Notes: a model not told the origin generated them from the sequence alone. 64,000 nt of DNA from Flagellimonas_B algarum (GCF_040513375.1 NZ_JBEVTG010000001.1:992001-1056000); one strand, 5' to 3'. Positions 25,544-36,001 are shown, numbered from the stretch's first letter. A program made the numbers and translations.

Positions 25544-27976
25544 TTATTCGGTTTTTAGGCTTTCGATCGGGTTGACGATTGCAGCTTTGATACTTTGAAA
25601 ACTGACGGTCAATAGGGCGATCCCTACAGCCATGAACGAGGCTATGGCGAAGACGCCCAGACCGATATCGATATGGTAGGTGAAATCCTGTAACCAGCGG
25701 TTCATGGCGAACCAGCCAATCGGGAGGGCGATTAGGATCGCAATGGCGACCAACTTCAAAAAGTCAAACGAAAGGCGATAGGTAATCTGGCCGACCGAGG
25801 CACCGAGTACTTTGCGCACCCCGATTTCCTTGATCCGTTTTTGCGCATTGAATGCCGCCAAGCCAAACAAACCGAGGCAGGCGATAAAAAGGGATAGCGC
25901 GGTGAAGATGATAAAGATCTTACCTAAACGCTGTTCGTTTCGATACACCTCATCGAAGGAGTCGTCCATAAAACGATAATCAAAAGCAAGACCGGTGGCG
26001 AATTCCGACCACAGGCCGTCAATTTGGCCAAGGGTCTGTTGAAAATCGCCCGCATGTAGTTTGACGACCATCGTCGCCTCACTTCTTCCGATACGTAATG
26101 ATAGTGGGCGAACCACGTTACGCATGGTCTCGAAATGAAAATTCTTGACTACGCCGATAATGGTGAAAAAGCTGAGGTTTTCTTCATCGACACCCCTTGA
26201 GATCCTTTTGCCCAAGGCCGTTTCGGGATCAAGCCCCATCACTTGAACTGCGGTTTCATTGATGATGATGGCCGTTGAATCGGTGGTGATGTTCGGGTCG
26301 AAGGCCCGACCGGACACCATTTCGAGTCCGAGGGTTTCGATATAATCGAAATCAACCGGCCATCCTTGCATGTTCACAGCGGATTCTTGGCTCATTTTCC
26401 CTTCAAGGAAATAGGACGAATCGGTTCGGCCCGAGGGAGTGGGCACATAACTGCTCAGCGAAGCTTGGGATACCTGTGCCAATTGCTTGACCTCCTCTTT
26501 GAAGGTTTGTGCATTGTCACCCAATCGGTTGACGTTATTGATCAGAACGACCTGGTCTTTCTCATACCCCAGGTCTTTGTTCTGTATGAAATGCAGTTGT
26601 TGGCCGACCACCAAGGTGCCGACGATCAAAAAGACCGAAATGGCGAATTGGAATACGACCAATGAACTTCGCAAACGTGATCCACCCACACTGGTTTCCC
26701 CACTTCCCTTCAACACCCGTGCCGGCATAAAGCGCGACATGAAAAAGGCGGGATAGCTACCCGATATCAGGGAAAGCAATAACGCTCCTGAAAGCAGGAT
26801 CAACCAGAATACGGGGTTCTTAAACGGAAAAGCGATCGCCTTATCGGCCAATTCATTGAAAAAGGGCAGGGCGATCAAGACCAAAACGATGGCGACTGCC
26901 AAGGCAAAGCCGGTAATCAAACCCGATTCGGTCAAAAATTGTCGGACCAAACTCTTTTTGTTCGACCCCAAGGTTTTTCGAATACCCACCTCTTTAGCCC
27001 GTTTTAACGAATAGGCTGTCGAGAGGTTCATAAAATTGATACTTGCCAAAAGAAGTAAGAACAACGCGATGAACGACAGGATGTAAATGTTGTTGAGGTC
27101 CCCGTTTTGACTGATATCGGTCTCGCGATGTGATTTCAAGTGGATGTCCAACAAAGGGATGGTGGTATAGTGCATGTAGTTGCCCGACGCCTCGAATTGC
27201 TGTAAGGTGATGCCAGGAAAGAACTGTTGCGCATAGGGAATCAAATAGTCTTCGACCATGCCCTGTAAGGGTGCCGCGATCGATGCGATTTCGGTGTTGG
27301 GCTTCAGTTTGATGAAGGTATTGTAGTTATGACTGCCCCATTCGTTACTGAAGGAGTCTTCATGGCCCATCATCGACATGAATACGCTGTAATTCGCTAA
27401 TAGGGAATTCAACGGAAGATCTTCGATAATACCGGTCACCGTGTAGATTTGCCCTTCGTTCAAAACCAGTTTTTCACCTACGGCCCGTTCGACCGGAAAG
27501 TGTTTTTCGGCCGCCGTTCGGGTCAATATCAAGGTGTTGGGTTCATTTAGTGCGGTCTTTTGGTTGCCGTAGAGCAGTTCCAGACCGAGCATATCGATCA
27601 AGGTAGTATCCGCGAAAGCGGTGTTGTTTTCCAAAACCAATTCCTTGGAATTTTCCAAATTCAAGGAACTGCGGCCCCAGGGGCGTATCCGCAAAACGGT
27701 TTCCACTTGTGGGATATCGTTTAGGATCGCTGCCGCCATCGGCGCGGATACCTGCGAAAGTTCACGGTCGGGCCCACCGAATTTCATATCGGCATCGATT
27801 CGATGGATCCTTTCGGCATCGGCGAACATGGTATCGTAGTTCAACTCATCGTTGATGTACAGGGCGATCATCAGGGTGCCTGCGATACCTACGGCCAGGC
27901 CCAAGGTGTTCAGGGCGTTCAAAAACGGTTGTTTTTTGATGCTCCTCCAGGCGATTTTCAATTGGTTCTTTAACAT
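25544..27976 (-). CDS. ABC transporter permease, FtsX/MacB type (array copy 4)
   Basis: 810 residues, twin of copy 5. N-terminus MLKNQLKIAWRSIKKQPF, then DTMFADAERIHRIDADMKFG; middle motif LKRAKEVGIRKTLGSNKK; late motif KEIGVRKVLGASVGQITYRL; C-terminus NPIESLKTE. The periplasmic domains of the twins differ most around residues 60-250 and 480-640, the parts that would meet a substrate or the adaptor, while the membrane segments are nearly the same. The leader carries A6CGA (27983-27991) with six bases to the ATG at 27976. Confidence 0.91.
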   Translation of the reverse strand: MLKNQLKIAWRSIKKQPFLNALNTLGLAVGIAGTLMIALYINDELNYDTMFADAERIHRIDADMKFGGPDRELSQVSAPMAAAILNDIPQVETVLRIRPWGRSSLNLENSKELVLENNTAFADTTLIDMLGLELLYGNQKTALNEPNTLILTRTAAEKHFPVERAVGEKLVLNEGQIYTVTGIIEDLPLNSLLANYSVFMSMMGHEDSFSNEWGSHNYNTFIKLKPNTEIASIAAPLQGMVEDYLIPYAQQFFPGITLQQFEASGNYMHYTTIPLLDIHLKSHRETDISQNGDLNNIYILSFIALFLLLLASINFMNLSTAYSLKRAKEVGIRKTLGSNKKSLVRQFLTESGLITGFALAVAIVLVLIALPFFNELADKAIAFPFKNPVFWLILLSGALLLSLISGSYPAFFMSRFMPARVLKGSGETSVGGSRLRSSLVVFQFAISVFLIVGTLVVGQQLHFIQNKDLGYEKDQVVLINNVNRLGDNAQTFKEEVKQLAQVSQASLSSYVPTPSGRTDSSYFLEGKMSQESAVNMQGWPVDFDYIETLGLEMVSGRAFDPNITTDSTAIIINETAVQVMGLDPETALGKRISRGVDEENLSFFTIIGVVKNFHFETMRNVVRPLSLRIGRSEATMVVKLHAGDFQQTLGQIDGLWSEFATGLAFDYRFMDDSFDEVYRNEQRLGKIFIIFTALSLFIACLGLFGLAAFNAQKRIKEIGVRKVLGASVGQITYRLSFDFLKLVAIAILIALPIGWFAMNRWLQDFTYHIDIGLGVFAIASFMAVGIALLTVSFQSIKAAIVNPIESLKTE

Positions 27977-28000
27977 GATACTTCGTTTTTTGATGCTGAT

Positions 28001-30391
28001 TTATTCGGTTCTAAGGCTGGTTATCGGATTGACCCTTGCGGCCTTTAAGGCCTTGTAGGTGATCGTAGCCATGGCGATACCGACCATGCCACCTATGGCA
28101 AGGGCGAATATCCACCAGGAGAGTTCGGTTTTAAAGGTGTAGTTTTCGAGCCAACGGCCCATGATCAAATAGGCGATCGGGGTCGCAATGGCACCTGATA
28201 CTAGGATCATAGCGACAAAATCCTTGGCCAAGAGCGATAAGATCTGGGCCAGATTGCTGCCCAATACCTTTCGAATGCCGATTTCTTTGGTCTTTTGGGT
28301 AACGAAGAAGCTGATCAGTCCATAAACCCCTAAACACCCGATAAGGATCGCAAGGATGGAAAACACTTTCGACAGACTCAAAAACCGTTGTTCGGCTTCA
28401 TACTGTTGTGCGACCCTGTCGTCTAAAAAGGTATAGTTGAAGATATGGGCAGGAAACAGGTCGGTCCATTCTTTTTCGATTCCCGTCAAGGTCTCCGATA
28501 GTTGCTCCGTGTTCAATTTGAGGGCAAAGTCCCCATAAAAATCCGGTTCGGCAACCATAAAAACCGGGTTGATGCTTTCTTCAAAGGATCGATCGTGAAA
28601 GTCTTCGACGACCCCGACGATGGTGCCGCCTAGGCTCCCTGAAAACAAGGCGATGTTCTTGCCCAACAGTTGGCTAGGGTCTGACACGCCTACCTTTTTG
28701 GCAAAGGTCGCGTTGACCACGACTTCATAAACCGAGTCGCGTTCGATATAGTTCCTACCTGCCAAAAGTGGAATTTCGAAGGTGTTCAAATAATCGGAAT
28801 CGGCCGCTTTCAGTTGGATACTGAACTCCTCGTCTTCGGGATTGTTGTTGTAGCGCACTGCGGTTCCCCAAGTCATGTCGGTCGCTCCAGGAGAGGTCAG
28901 ACAACGGCTTACGGATTGTACACCGTTGATTTTCGATAGTCTTTCTTTAAGGCCCTCCAATTGTATTGGGGTCACTTGCGTGGGAGGTACACGAAGCATC
29001 AACACCCCATTTTGGTTGTATCCCAAATCCGAAGTCAGGGCGTAGTCCAATTGCTTGTTGACTACTAAGGTTCCGGCGATGAGCATGATCGCAATCGTGA
29101 ACTGGGCAATGACCAGCCCTTTACGGGTTCGCGACCCACCGATATCTTTTGACGAAAGTTGGTTTTTCAAGGCCAATACCGGAGAGACCCTAGTGATCAA
29201 GATCCCTGGATAGCTGCCTGCGAAAAAAGTGACCAGGGCCAAAAGAAGCATTGCGAAACCAAGGAAGGCAGGATCCAAAAGGCCACTAAGCGACAGTGAA
29301 AGGTCGAATATGGCATTGAACCACGGCAGGGCCAACGCGCTTAAACCGATACCGGTGATCAGGGCCAGTAGACTGGTCAAAAAGGTTTCGACCATGAATT
29401 GCCAAAAGAGTTGGCTTTTTACTCCGCCTACGACCTTACGCATTCCGACTTCCTTAGAGCGATAGACCGACTGCCCGGTAGAGATATTGATGAAATTGAT
29501 ACACGCCATGCCCAAGATAAAGACCCCGATCAAGGAAAAAATCCAGAGCGTCGACTTTGGTATTTGCCCTCCGTAGCGGGCATCATGGTGCATGGTCGAT
29601 AAGGGTTGTAAATGATAGGTGTGTTTGTTTTTCGAATCGGGCCGGTACTTATCGGGGTATGCGGCAATTGCGGCTTCAATGGCATCAAGATCTTGATTGG
29701 GTCGCAAGAGACCAAAGCACATCAGATTGCCCCAAATGCCATCCCAGGATTCGCTGGACACGAATTCGGCAAAGGCCGGTGTCTTGAAGGAAATGAAAAT
29801 CGAGCTCTTGAAATCGGTGGTGGCCGGAATAGGCTTTAGGATGCCGGTAACGGTTATCGTATGGCGGTTATTGAACAAAAAGGTCTCACCAATGGCATTC
29901 GCCCTACCGAAGAGCTTTTGGGCCATGGCCTCGGTCATTACCGCGGTGTTGGGATTTTCAAGGGCAGCATTTGGGCTGCCTTCCAGAAAAGGAAAATCAA
30001 AAATCGAGAAAAAATCCGCCTCTACGAAACCGACTTCCTCGCTGACGTTCATCCTCAGGTCACGTGACTCGACGGCGATGAGCTGTTCGCCCCCCAATTG
30101 GAAGTGCTTCGCTGTTTTTTCAGCATAGGCATAATCCGATTTGAAGGCATTGGGAAATCCGGGTGGTACGGAGGGGGAATAGGTAATCCCATCTAGTTTT
30201 TCTTCCGTAACGAAACGTACGATACGGTCTCCTTTTTCATGAAAAGTATCATAGGCCAAATGGTGGCTTACAAATAGGAAAATAACGATCGCACAACCAA
30301 ACCCGATGGCGAGGCCCATAATGTTGATCGATGCGAAGACTTTACGCTTAAATAGGCTTCTCCATGCTATTTTCAATTGATTTTTAAACAT
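28001..30391 (-). CDS. ABC transporter permease, FtsX/MacB type (array copy 3)
   Basis: 796 residues, same length as copy 2 and the closest pair in the array: by eye 74 of the first 95 residues are identical. Shared marks are FKRKVF at residues 14-19, SHHLAYDTFHEKGDRI here against NHHLGFDTFHTNGERI there, YRSKEVGMRKVVGGVKSQLF in the middle and KEIGIRKVLGSNLAQILSLL near the end. This pair has INISTGQSVYRSKE instead of MNLSTARSxKRAKE, so it forms its own subgroup. Its leader is CAAAAAATGACTGAAC, a near match to the A6CGA form. Confidence 0.91.
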   Translation of the reverse strand: MFKNQLKIAWRSLFKRKVFASINIMGLAIGFGCAIVIFLFVSHHLAYDTFHEKGDRIVRFVTEEKLDGITYSPSVPPGFPNAFKSDYAYAEKTAKHFQLGGEQLIAVESRDLRMNVSEEVGFVEADFFSIFDFPFLEGSPNAALENPNTAVMTEAMAQKLFGRANAIGETFLFNNRHTITVTGILKPIPATTDFKSSIFISFKTPAFAEFVSSESWDGIWGNLMCFGLLRPNQDLDAIEAAIAAYPDKYRPDSKNKHTYHLQPLSTMHHDARYGGQIPKSTLWIFSLIGVFILGMACINFINISTGQSVYRSKEVGMRKVVGGVKSQLFWQFMVETFLTSLLALITGIGLSALALPWFNAIFDLSLSLSGLLDPAFLGFAMLLLALVTFFAGSYPGILITRVSPVLALKNQLSSKDIGGSRTRKGLVIAQFTIAIMLIAGTLVVNKQLDYALTSDLGYNQNGVLMLRVPPTQVTPIQLEGLKERLSKINGVQSVSRCLTSPGATDMTWGTAVRYNNNPEDEEFSIQLKAADSDYLNTFEIPLLAGRNYIERDSVYEVVVNATFAKKVGVSDPSQLLGKNIALFSGSLGGTIVGVVEDFHDRSFEESINPVFMVAEPDFYGDFALKLNTEQLSETLTGIEKEWTDLFPAHIFNYTFLDDRVAQQYEAEQRFLSLSKVFSILAILIGCLGVYGLISFFVTQKTKEIGIRKVLGSNLAQILSLLAKDFVAMILVSGAIATPIAYLIMGRWLENYTFKTELSWWIFALAIGGMVGIAMATITYKALKAARVNPITSLRTE

Positions 30392-30415
30392 GTTCAGTCA
30401 TTTTTTGTTGATGAT

Positions 30416-32806
30416 TCATTCCGTTCTCAGGCTTGTGACCGGGCTGACCCGTGCCGCCCTGAACGCTTTATAGGCAATGGTGGCCATGGTGATACTGACC
30501 ATTCCGCCTATGGCCAGCACGAATATCCACCATGACATTTCGGTCTTGAAAGTGTAGTTCTCGAGCCAACGACCCATAACCATGTAGGCCAATGGTGTGG
30601 CGATCGTACCAGCTAAAAGGATCATGACTACGAAGTCCTTCGCCAATAGTGATAATATCTGGGGCAGGTTGCTGCCGAGCACCTTTCGGATTCCGATTTC
30701 TTTGGTCTTTTGGGTAATGAAATAGGTGATCAACCCATACACCCCAAGGCAACCGATCAAAATTGCGAGGATCGAAAACACTTTGGTCAAAGTCAAAAAG
30801 CGCTGTTCGGCTTGGTATTGTTCGGCGACCCGTTGGTCTAGAAAGTCATAATCGAACACGAATTCAGGAAAGAGGTTCGACCATTCATTCTCAATCCGTT
30901 CGATGGTCTCGGTTATTTGCGCCGTATGCAATTTGATGGCGAATTCCGAGTAATATTCTGTGATTGGGGCCACAAAGATCGGGTTGATGTTCTCTTGGAA
31001 CGACCGATCATGGAAATCGGACAAGACCCCGACAATAGTGCCCTGTACCCTGCCCGAGTTGATGGCGATGCGCTTGCCCAACAAGTCATTGACATCGTCG
31101 ACCCCCACTTTTTTTGCGAAAGTCGCATTGACCAAAACCTCGAAAACAGAGTCTTTTTCGAAATAGTTCCTTCCGGCCAACAGCGGAATTTGAAAGGTGT
31201 TCAAATAATCATCGTCGGCAGCTTTTACCTGAACAGAGAATTCTTCGTTATTCGGGTTATTGTTGTACCGCACACTGGTGCCCCATTGCAAGTAAGCTGC
31301 CCCTGGTGAAGCCAAACATCGGGTGACCGAGCTGACCCCTTGGAATTTTGTAAGTCGTTCTTTCAAACCGTCCAACTGAATGGGTGAAACGTCATCGGTC
31401 GGGATCGAAAGCATCATTACCGCTTCCTTGTTATAGCCTAGGTCTGAGCTGATGGCATAGTTCAGTTGTTTGTTGACCACCAAGGTGCCCACGATCAGCA
31501 TGATGGCAATGGCGAATTGGGCGATAACCAGAATCTTACGGGTACGCGATCCACCGATATCGCGGGCCGAAAGTTGGTTTTTCAATGCCAAAATAGGGGT
31601 GACCCGCGCCATTAAAATCCCTGGGTAGCTTCCGGCCAAGAAGGTAACCACTGCCAGAAGCAAGAATACGAATCCTATGAATTTCGGCTGAAGCAGCCCA
31701 CTCAATGAAAGGGTCAGGTCGAACATGGCGTTGAAACGCGGTAAGGCCAAAACGCTTAGCCCAATGCCTACGGCCAGTGCCAAGAGACTTGTCAAAAAGG
31801 TTTCGACCATAAATTGCCAAAAGAGTTGGCCCTTGACACCACCGACTACCTTGCGCATTCCGACCTCTTTGGATCGATATACCGATTGACCTGTTGAAAT
31901 ATTGATGAAGTTGATGCAGGCCATCCCTAAAATAAACAGTCCGATCAGTGCGAAAATCAACAAAGTCGTACGAGAGATCCCACCGCCATATTTGGTATTC
32001 AGGTGGATGTCGGACAAGGCCTGTAACCTGTACGTGTGTTTGTTCGTAGAAGTCGGCCTGAACTTTTCCGGGTAGCCTGAAATATCGCTTTCGATTGTGC
32101 TGATATTTTGATTGGGGCGCAAAAGCCCGTAACAGGTCAAATTGGTAGTGATTCCACCCCAAGACTCACTTCCACTGAAAGAAGAAAAAGAGGTCAAGGT
32201 GGGAAAGGAAATAAAGATCTTGCTGGTGAATTCGGTATTCTTGGGAAACTTTCGGAGCACTCCAGTGACCGTTATCGTTTCTTTGTTTCCGAAGCGGAAC
32301 GTTTGTCCCACCGGATCAAGCTCGCCAAAAAGACGTTGGGCGATATCTTCAGTGATGACGGCTGTATTCGGTTCGTTCAATGGCACTTCGTTTGAACCGT
32401 TGAGCATCGGAAAATCGAAGATCTTGAAAAAATCGGCCTCAACGAAACGGACCTCGTCATCGACGTTCATTTTCAAATTGCGGCTATCCAATTGTAAGAC
32501 TTCGTCGCCCCAATAGACCATTTTGGCCATTTTCTCGGCGTAGGTATAGTCTGTTTTAAAGGCATTGGCGAAACCGGGGGGTACCGAAGCCGAATATTCG
32601 ATGCCGTCTTGGTTTTCTTCAGTTACGAATCGGTAGATCCGCTCCCCGTTGGTATGAAAAGTGTCAAAACCCAAATGATGGTTCACAAAGAGAAAGATGA
32701 TCAAAGCACATCCGAATCCGATGGCCAGCCCTAGGATGTTGATGAGTGAGAATACTTTTCTCTTGAAGAGGTTCCTCCACGCTATTTTCAATTGATTTTT
32801 GAACAT
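30416..32806 (-). CDS. ABC transporter permease, FtsX/MacB type (array copy 2)
   Basis: 796 residues, twin of copy 3. The membrane helices and the two coupling motifs (YRSKEVGMRKVVGGVKGQLF and KEIGIRKVLGSNLPQILSLL) are almost the same as in copy 3. Periplasmic domains differ more, for example around residues 95-115 and 590-620. It ends SPVTSLRTE. Leader with A6CGA (32813-32821) and six bases to the ATG at 32806. It follows copy 1 by 38 bases and precedes copy 3 by 24. Confidence 0.91.
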   Translation of the reverse strand: MFKNQLKIAWRNLFKRKVFSLINILGLAIGFGCALIIFLFVNHHLGFDTFHTNGERIYRFVTEENQDGIEYSASVPPGFANAFKTDYTYAEKMAKMVYWGDEVLQLDSRNLKMNVDDEVRFVEADFFKIFDFPMLNGSNEVPLNEPNTAVITEDIAQRLFGELDPVGQTFRFGNKETITVTGVLRKFPKNTEFTSKIFISFPTLTSFSSFSGSESWGGITTNLTCYGLLRPNQNISTIESDISGYPEKFRPTSTNKHTYRLQALSDIHLNTKYGGGISRTTLLIFALIGLFILGMACINFINISTGQSVYRSKEVGMRKVVGGVKGQLFWQFMVETFLTSLLALAVGIGLSVLALPRFNAMFDLTLSLSGLLQPKFIGFVFLLLAVVTFLAGSYPGILMARVTPILALKNQLSARDIGGSRTRKILVIAQFAIAIMLIVGTLVVNKQLNYAISSDLGYNKEAVMMLSIPTDDVSPIQLDGLKERLTKFQGVSSVTRCLASPGAAYLQWGTSVRYNNNPNNEEFSVQVKAADDDYLNTFQIPLLAGRNYFEKDSVFEVLVNATFAKKVGVDDVNDLLGKRIAINSGRVQGTIVGVLSDFHDRSFQENINPIFVAPITEYYSEFAIKLHTAQITETIERIENEWSNLFPEFVFDYDFLDQRVAEQYQAEQRFLTLTKVFSILAILIGCLGVYGLITYFITQKTKEIGIRKVLGSNLPQILSLLAKDFVVMILLAGTIATPLAYMVMGRWLENYTFKTEMSWWIFVLAIGGMVSITMATIAYKAFRAARVSPVTSLRTE

Positions 32807-32844
32807 GGCTTTTCGTTTTTTGAGGCCCGATGGTCGGGCATGGG

Positions 32845-35244
32845 TTATTCCGTCCGTAGACTTTTCACCGGGTTTTGCTTGGCGGCCCTAATGGCTTGGA
32901 AGCTTACCGTAAGTACCGTGATGCCCATGGCCCCCAACATGGCCAATCCGAAGATCCACCATTTGAGGATCACGCGATAGGGATATTCTTGCAACCACCC
33001 GTTCATGACGTAGTAGGCAATAGGAACCGCGATGAAACAGGAAATAATGACCAGTTTCAAAAAGTCTTTTGACAGCATGTTCCAAACGTTGAATACCGTG
33101 GCACCCAATACTTTTCGTACCCCGATTTCCTTGGTACGTTGCTCGGCAACGAAGGAGGTGAGTCCGAACAGTCCCAAACAACTGATTAAAATGGCAAGGG
33201 CGGTGAAGATACCGGCTAGGCTGCCTACACGTTCTTCAGCGGCGAATTTCTCACCGTACTCCTCATCCACGAATTGATATTCAAATGGGATATCGGGAAA
33301 GTGTTCCTTGAATACGCGTTCGATAACCGCAATGTTCGCGCTGGCGCTCTTGTTCGGGTTCAGCCGTAGGTTGTAATAGCTGAAATTATCGAATCGATCG
33401 TATACGTACATGCCTTGTTTTACGGGTTCGTAAGGGGATTGCGCGATCATGTCCTCGACCACACCGATGATCTTCAAGGGCGGATCGGGATCCTCCTCAT
33501 CGTCATCCTTGATATACATTCCGACCGGATTCTCAAGGCCTAGATAGCGTTTTGCCGTTTCATTGATGAGCACCCCAAGGGAGTCGGAAGCGAATTCACG
33601 AGAGAAATCGCGCCCTTCAACGATCTTTAGGTTCAAGGTGCTGGCATATTCAGGGGAAACCTCGGTCCAGGCCAAATCTTCTTGAAAACCTTCGGGTTTG
33701 CCCTCCCAGGTAAAGCCTCCTCGATTCGACCAGATACGAGTGGTCGGGCTACTGGAGGTCGCCATCGCGACCACGGCCCCTGAACTGATGAACTCGTTGC
33801 GCATCAAATCGGTTTTTCCCGTAAAATCCTGGCTAAAAGTGGGCACTTGGATCAATCCTTCCTTGTCGTACCCGATCGGTCGGTTCTTGGCATGGTTGAT
33901 CTGTTGCATGACGATAAAGGTGCCGATGATGAAAGCTACGGAAACCGTGAACTGGAGTACGACCAAGATCTTTCGCGGTAAACCGGAATATTTTCCTCCT
34001 TTGAAGGTGCCTTTCAAGACATCGACCGGTTTGAAAGATGAAAGGTAAAGGGCAGGGTAGCTTCCGGCCAATAAAGCCGTGAAAAGGATGAAGACCAATG
34101 AAGTGGCCCAAAACACGAATTGGCCCCAAGGAAAGCTGATTTCCTTTCGCGATAAATCGTTGAACCCGCTCAATGAAAGCAATACGATCACACAGGCGAC
34201 GACAAAGGCAAAGGCCACGACCAAAAAGGATTCGCTCAAGAATTGATAGATCAATTGCCCTTTCAACGAGCCGATCGACTTGCGGATGCCCACCTCCTTG
34301 GCGCGCTTTTCAGACCGTGCCGTACTTAGGTTCATGAAATTGATACAGGCCAATAGGAGTACGAAGACTCCGATAATACCGAACAGCCAAACGTATTTGA
34401 TACGGCCGCCGACCTGTTTCCCATTTTCAAAATTGCCCCGCAAGTACCATTCCTCCATCGGGAATAAGAAAATCTGCGGATTGAATTCCGCAGTACTTTC
34501 ATTCAGGTCTTTTTTGACATTGCGGATCTTCTCTGAAACTTCGGCCATATCGACCTTATCGGCCAACTGGACGAAGAATTGGAAGGAGTTGTTGCCCCAA
34601 TTGTCCTCGGCTTCTTGAACCCATTCACGGGTCGAAACGTATTGGTCCCAAGGAATGATGTATTCGGTATCGCTGAACGAGTTGTTATACGGGATGTCTT
34701 GATAAACCGCCGTCACGTTGAGGTCGTATTCATTGCTTACCTTGACCGTTTTGCCAATGGGGTCCAAGGCCCCGAACAAGGCTTCAGCGGTCGAGGCGGA
34801 AAGCATGATCGAATTGATATCGCGAAGGCCGTCTTTTTCCCCTTTCAAGATTTCAAGATCGAGAAAATCGGGTCCTTGGCGTTGCATATAGTTTCCGGTG
34901 CGCGATAGGTTGGTTTCACCGTATTTAAGATACAGGCTGCTGGTCCAAGATGACATCAGCATGTATTCAAAATTGTCACCGTAGCGTTCGCGCATAGCCA
35001 TTTCCAAGGGGCGCGGTATGGCCGGCCCGGTTCCTGTCTGCCCATTGAACGTCTGTGATTGGTAGACTTGGGCGATTTTGCCTTTTTCTTTGAAATAGCT
35101 GTTATGGGTCAACTCATCGTTCATCCAAAGACCGATGATCAAAGTGACTGCCATTCCAAGGGCCAACCCTCCGATATTGATCAAGGAATACCCTTTGTTT
35201 TTCAAGAGGTTCCTCCAGGCGATTTTCAGATAGTTTTTGAACAT
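32845..35244 (-). CDS. ABC transporter permease, FtsX/MacB type (array copy 1, first transcribed)
   Basis: 799 residues. N-terminus MFKNYLKIAWRNLLKNKGYS, helix 1 at about 21-43 (LINIGGLALGMAVTLIIGLW), middle motif ARSEKRAKEVGIRKSIGSLK, late motif KEIGVRKVLGATVFNVWNML, C-terminus NPVKSLRTE. The first periplasmic domain starts unusually (HNSYFKEKGKIAQVYQSQ) where sisters have D..FH...DRIY. It lies 49 bases after the first ATPase, so the two are one transcript. Each copy holds the equivalent of a complete MacB dimer in one chain: MacB has four helices per subunit, these have eight and no ATPase domain. Confidence 0.91.
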   Translation of the reverse strand: MFKNYLKIAWRNLLKNKGYSLINIGGLALGMAVTLIIGLWMNDELTHNSYFKEKGKIAQVYQSQTFNGQTGTGPAIPRPLEMAMRERYGDNFEYMLMSSWTSSLYLKYGETNLSRTGNYMQRQGPDFLDLEILKGEKDGLRDINSIMLSASTAEALFGALDPIGKTVKVSNEYDLNVTAVYQDIPYNNSFSDTEYIIPWDQYVSTREWVQEAEDNWGNNSFQFFVQLADKVDMAEVSEKIRNVKKDLNESTAEFNPQIFLFPMEEWYLRGNFENGKQVGGRIKYVWLFGIIGVFVLLLACINFMNLSTARSEKRAKEVGIRKSIGSLKGQLIYQFLSESFLVVAFAFVVACVIVLLSLSGFNDLSRKEISFPWGQFVFWATSLVFILFTALLAGSYPALYLSSFKPVDVLKGTFKGGKYSGLPRKILVVLQFTVSVAFIIGTFIVMQQINHAKNRPIGYDKEGLIQVPTFSQDFTGKTDLMRNEFISSGAVVAMATSSSPTTRIWSNRGGFTWEGKPEGFQEDLAWTEVSPEYASTLNLKIVEGRDFSREFASDSLGVLINETAKRYLGLENPVGMYIKDDDEEDPDPPLKIIGVVEDMIAQSPYEPVKQGMYVYDRFDNFSYYNLRLNPNKSASANIAVIERVFKEHFPDIPFEYQFVDEEYGEKFAAEERVGSLAGIFTALAILISCLGLFGLTSFVAEQRTKEIGVRKVLGATVFNVWNMLSKDFLKLVIISCFIAVPIAYYVMNGWLQEYPYRVILKWWIFGLAMLGAMGITVLTVSFQAIRAAKQNPVKSLRTE

Positions 35245-35293
35245 GGCTTTCTTTTTTGATTGATTATTGGATGTGATTGATGAATAAACTCGT

Positions 35294-35989
35294 TTAAATG
35301 ACAGCTCCTACGGCCCTATTCTGGCTTTCGGTCACGATCTGGCCGTCGAATAGGTTGATGACCCGGTGTGCGTAATGCGAGTCACGATCGGAGTGCGTTA
35401 CCATGACGATGGTGGTACCCTCTTGGTTCAATTCGGTCAAAAGGTTCATTACTTCGATACCGTTTTTCGAATCCAAGTTACCTGTCGGCTCATCCGCCAA
35501 AATAAGCTTCGGGTTGGTCACTACGGCCCTAGATATAGCTACACGTTGTTGTTGTCCTCCGGAGAGTTGTTGTGGGAAATGCTTTTCGCGATGGGCGATC
35601 TTCATGCGTTCAAGAACGGCCTTGACTTTTTCGCGGCGTTCCGATTTGCTCATTTTCAAGTAGATCAACGGGAGTTCCACATTTTCATAGACGGTAAGCT
35701 CGTCAATGAGGTTGAAGCTCTGGAAAACGAAGCCCAAATTCCCTTTACGTAGCTGGGTGCGCTGGCTTTCCTTTAAACCGGCCACTTCATGGCCTGCAAA
35801 ATTATAGCTACCCTCAGAAGGGTTGTCGAGCATACCGATAATGTTCAACAGGGTGGATTTGCCGCAGCCAGAAGGCCCCATGACCGCAACAAATTCCCCT
35901 TCCTCAACTTTGAGGTTCACCCCGTTCAAAGCCAGGGTCTCTACTTCTTCGGTTCTAAAACTTTTCTTTAATTCTTGGATCTGTATCAT
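35294..35989 (-). CDS. ABC transporter ATP-binding protein (MacB/LolD type), first ATPase of the cluster
   Basis: 231 residues. Walker A GPSGCGKST, Q-loop GFVFQSFNLI, signature LSGGQQQRVAISRA, Walker B LILADEPTG with a normal D-loop GNLDS, H-loop VTHSDR. It hydrolyses ATP on the cytoplasmic side to drive the FtsX/MacB-type permeases. It stands between the adaptor gene (12 bases upstream) and permease copy 1, so it is the obvious partner of the six-permease block. The last ten residues (SQNRAVGAVI) are a short non-conserved tail. Confidence 0.94.
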   Translation of the reverse strand: MIQIQELKKSFRTEEVETLALNGVNLKVEEGEFVAVMGPSGCGKSTLLNIIGMLDNPSEGSYNFAGHEVAGLKESQRTQLRKGNLGFVFQSFNLIDELTVYENVELPLIYLKMSKSERREKVKAVLERMKIAHREKHFPQQLSGGQQQRVAISRAVVTNPKLILADEPTGNLDSKNGIEVMNLLTELNQEGTTIVMVTHSDRDSHYAHRVINLFDGQIVTESQNRAVGAVI

Positions 35990-36001
35990 GTTCTTGATGG
36001 A

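Larger units (their letters stand above)
10896..35244 (-). repeat. Tandem array of ten paralogous FtsX/MacB-type permease genes
   Basis: Ten intact reading frames of 786-812 codons lie head to tail on the minus strand with gaps of 18-39 bases, except one gap of 158 bases (20511-20668). Every copy keeps the same order: N-terminal cytoplasmic anchor and helix 1, a large periplasmic domain, helices 2-4 with the EVGIRK-type motif, helix 5, a second periplasmic domain, helices 6-8 with KEIGIRKVLG and a C-terminus ending in Glu. The fourth and fifth genes, and the second and third, are visibly closest pairs, showing stepwise tandem duplication. Confidence 0.93.

Noticed and set aside
10896..35244. 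Frameshifts or pseudogenes in the permease array
   Set aside because: All ten frames are full length with intact ends and motifs at both membrane blocks.
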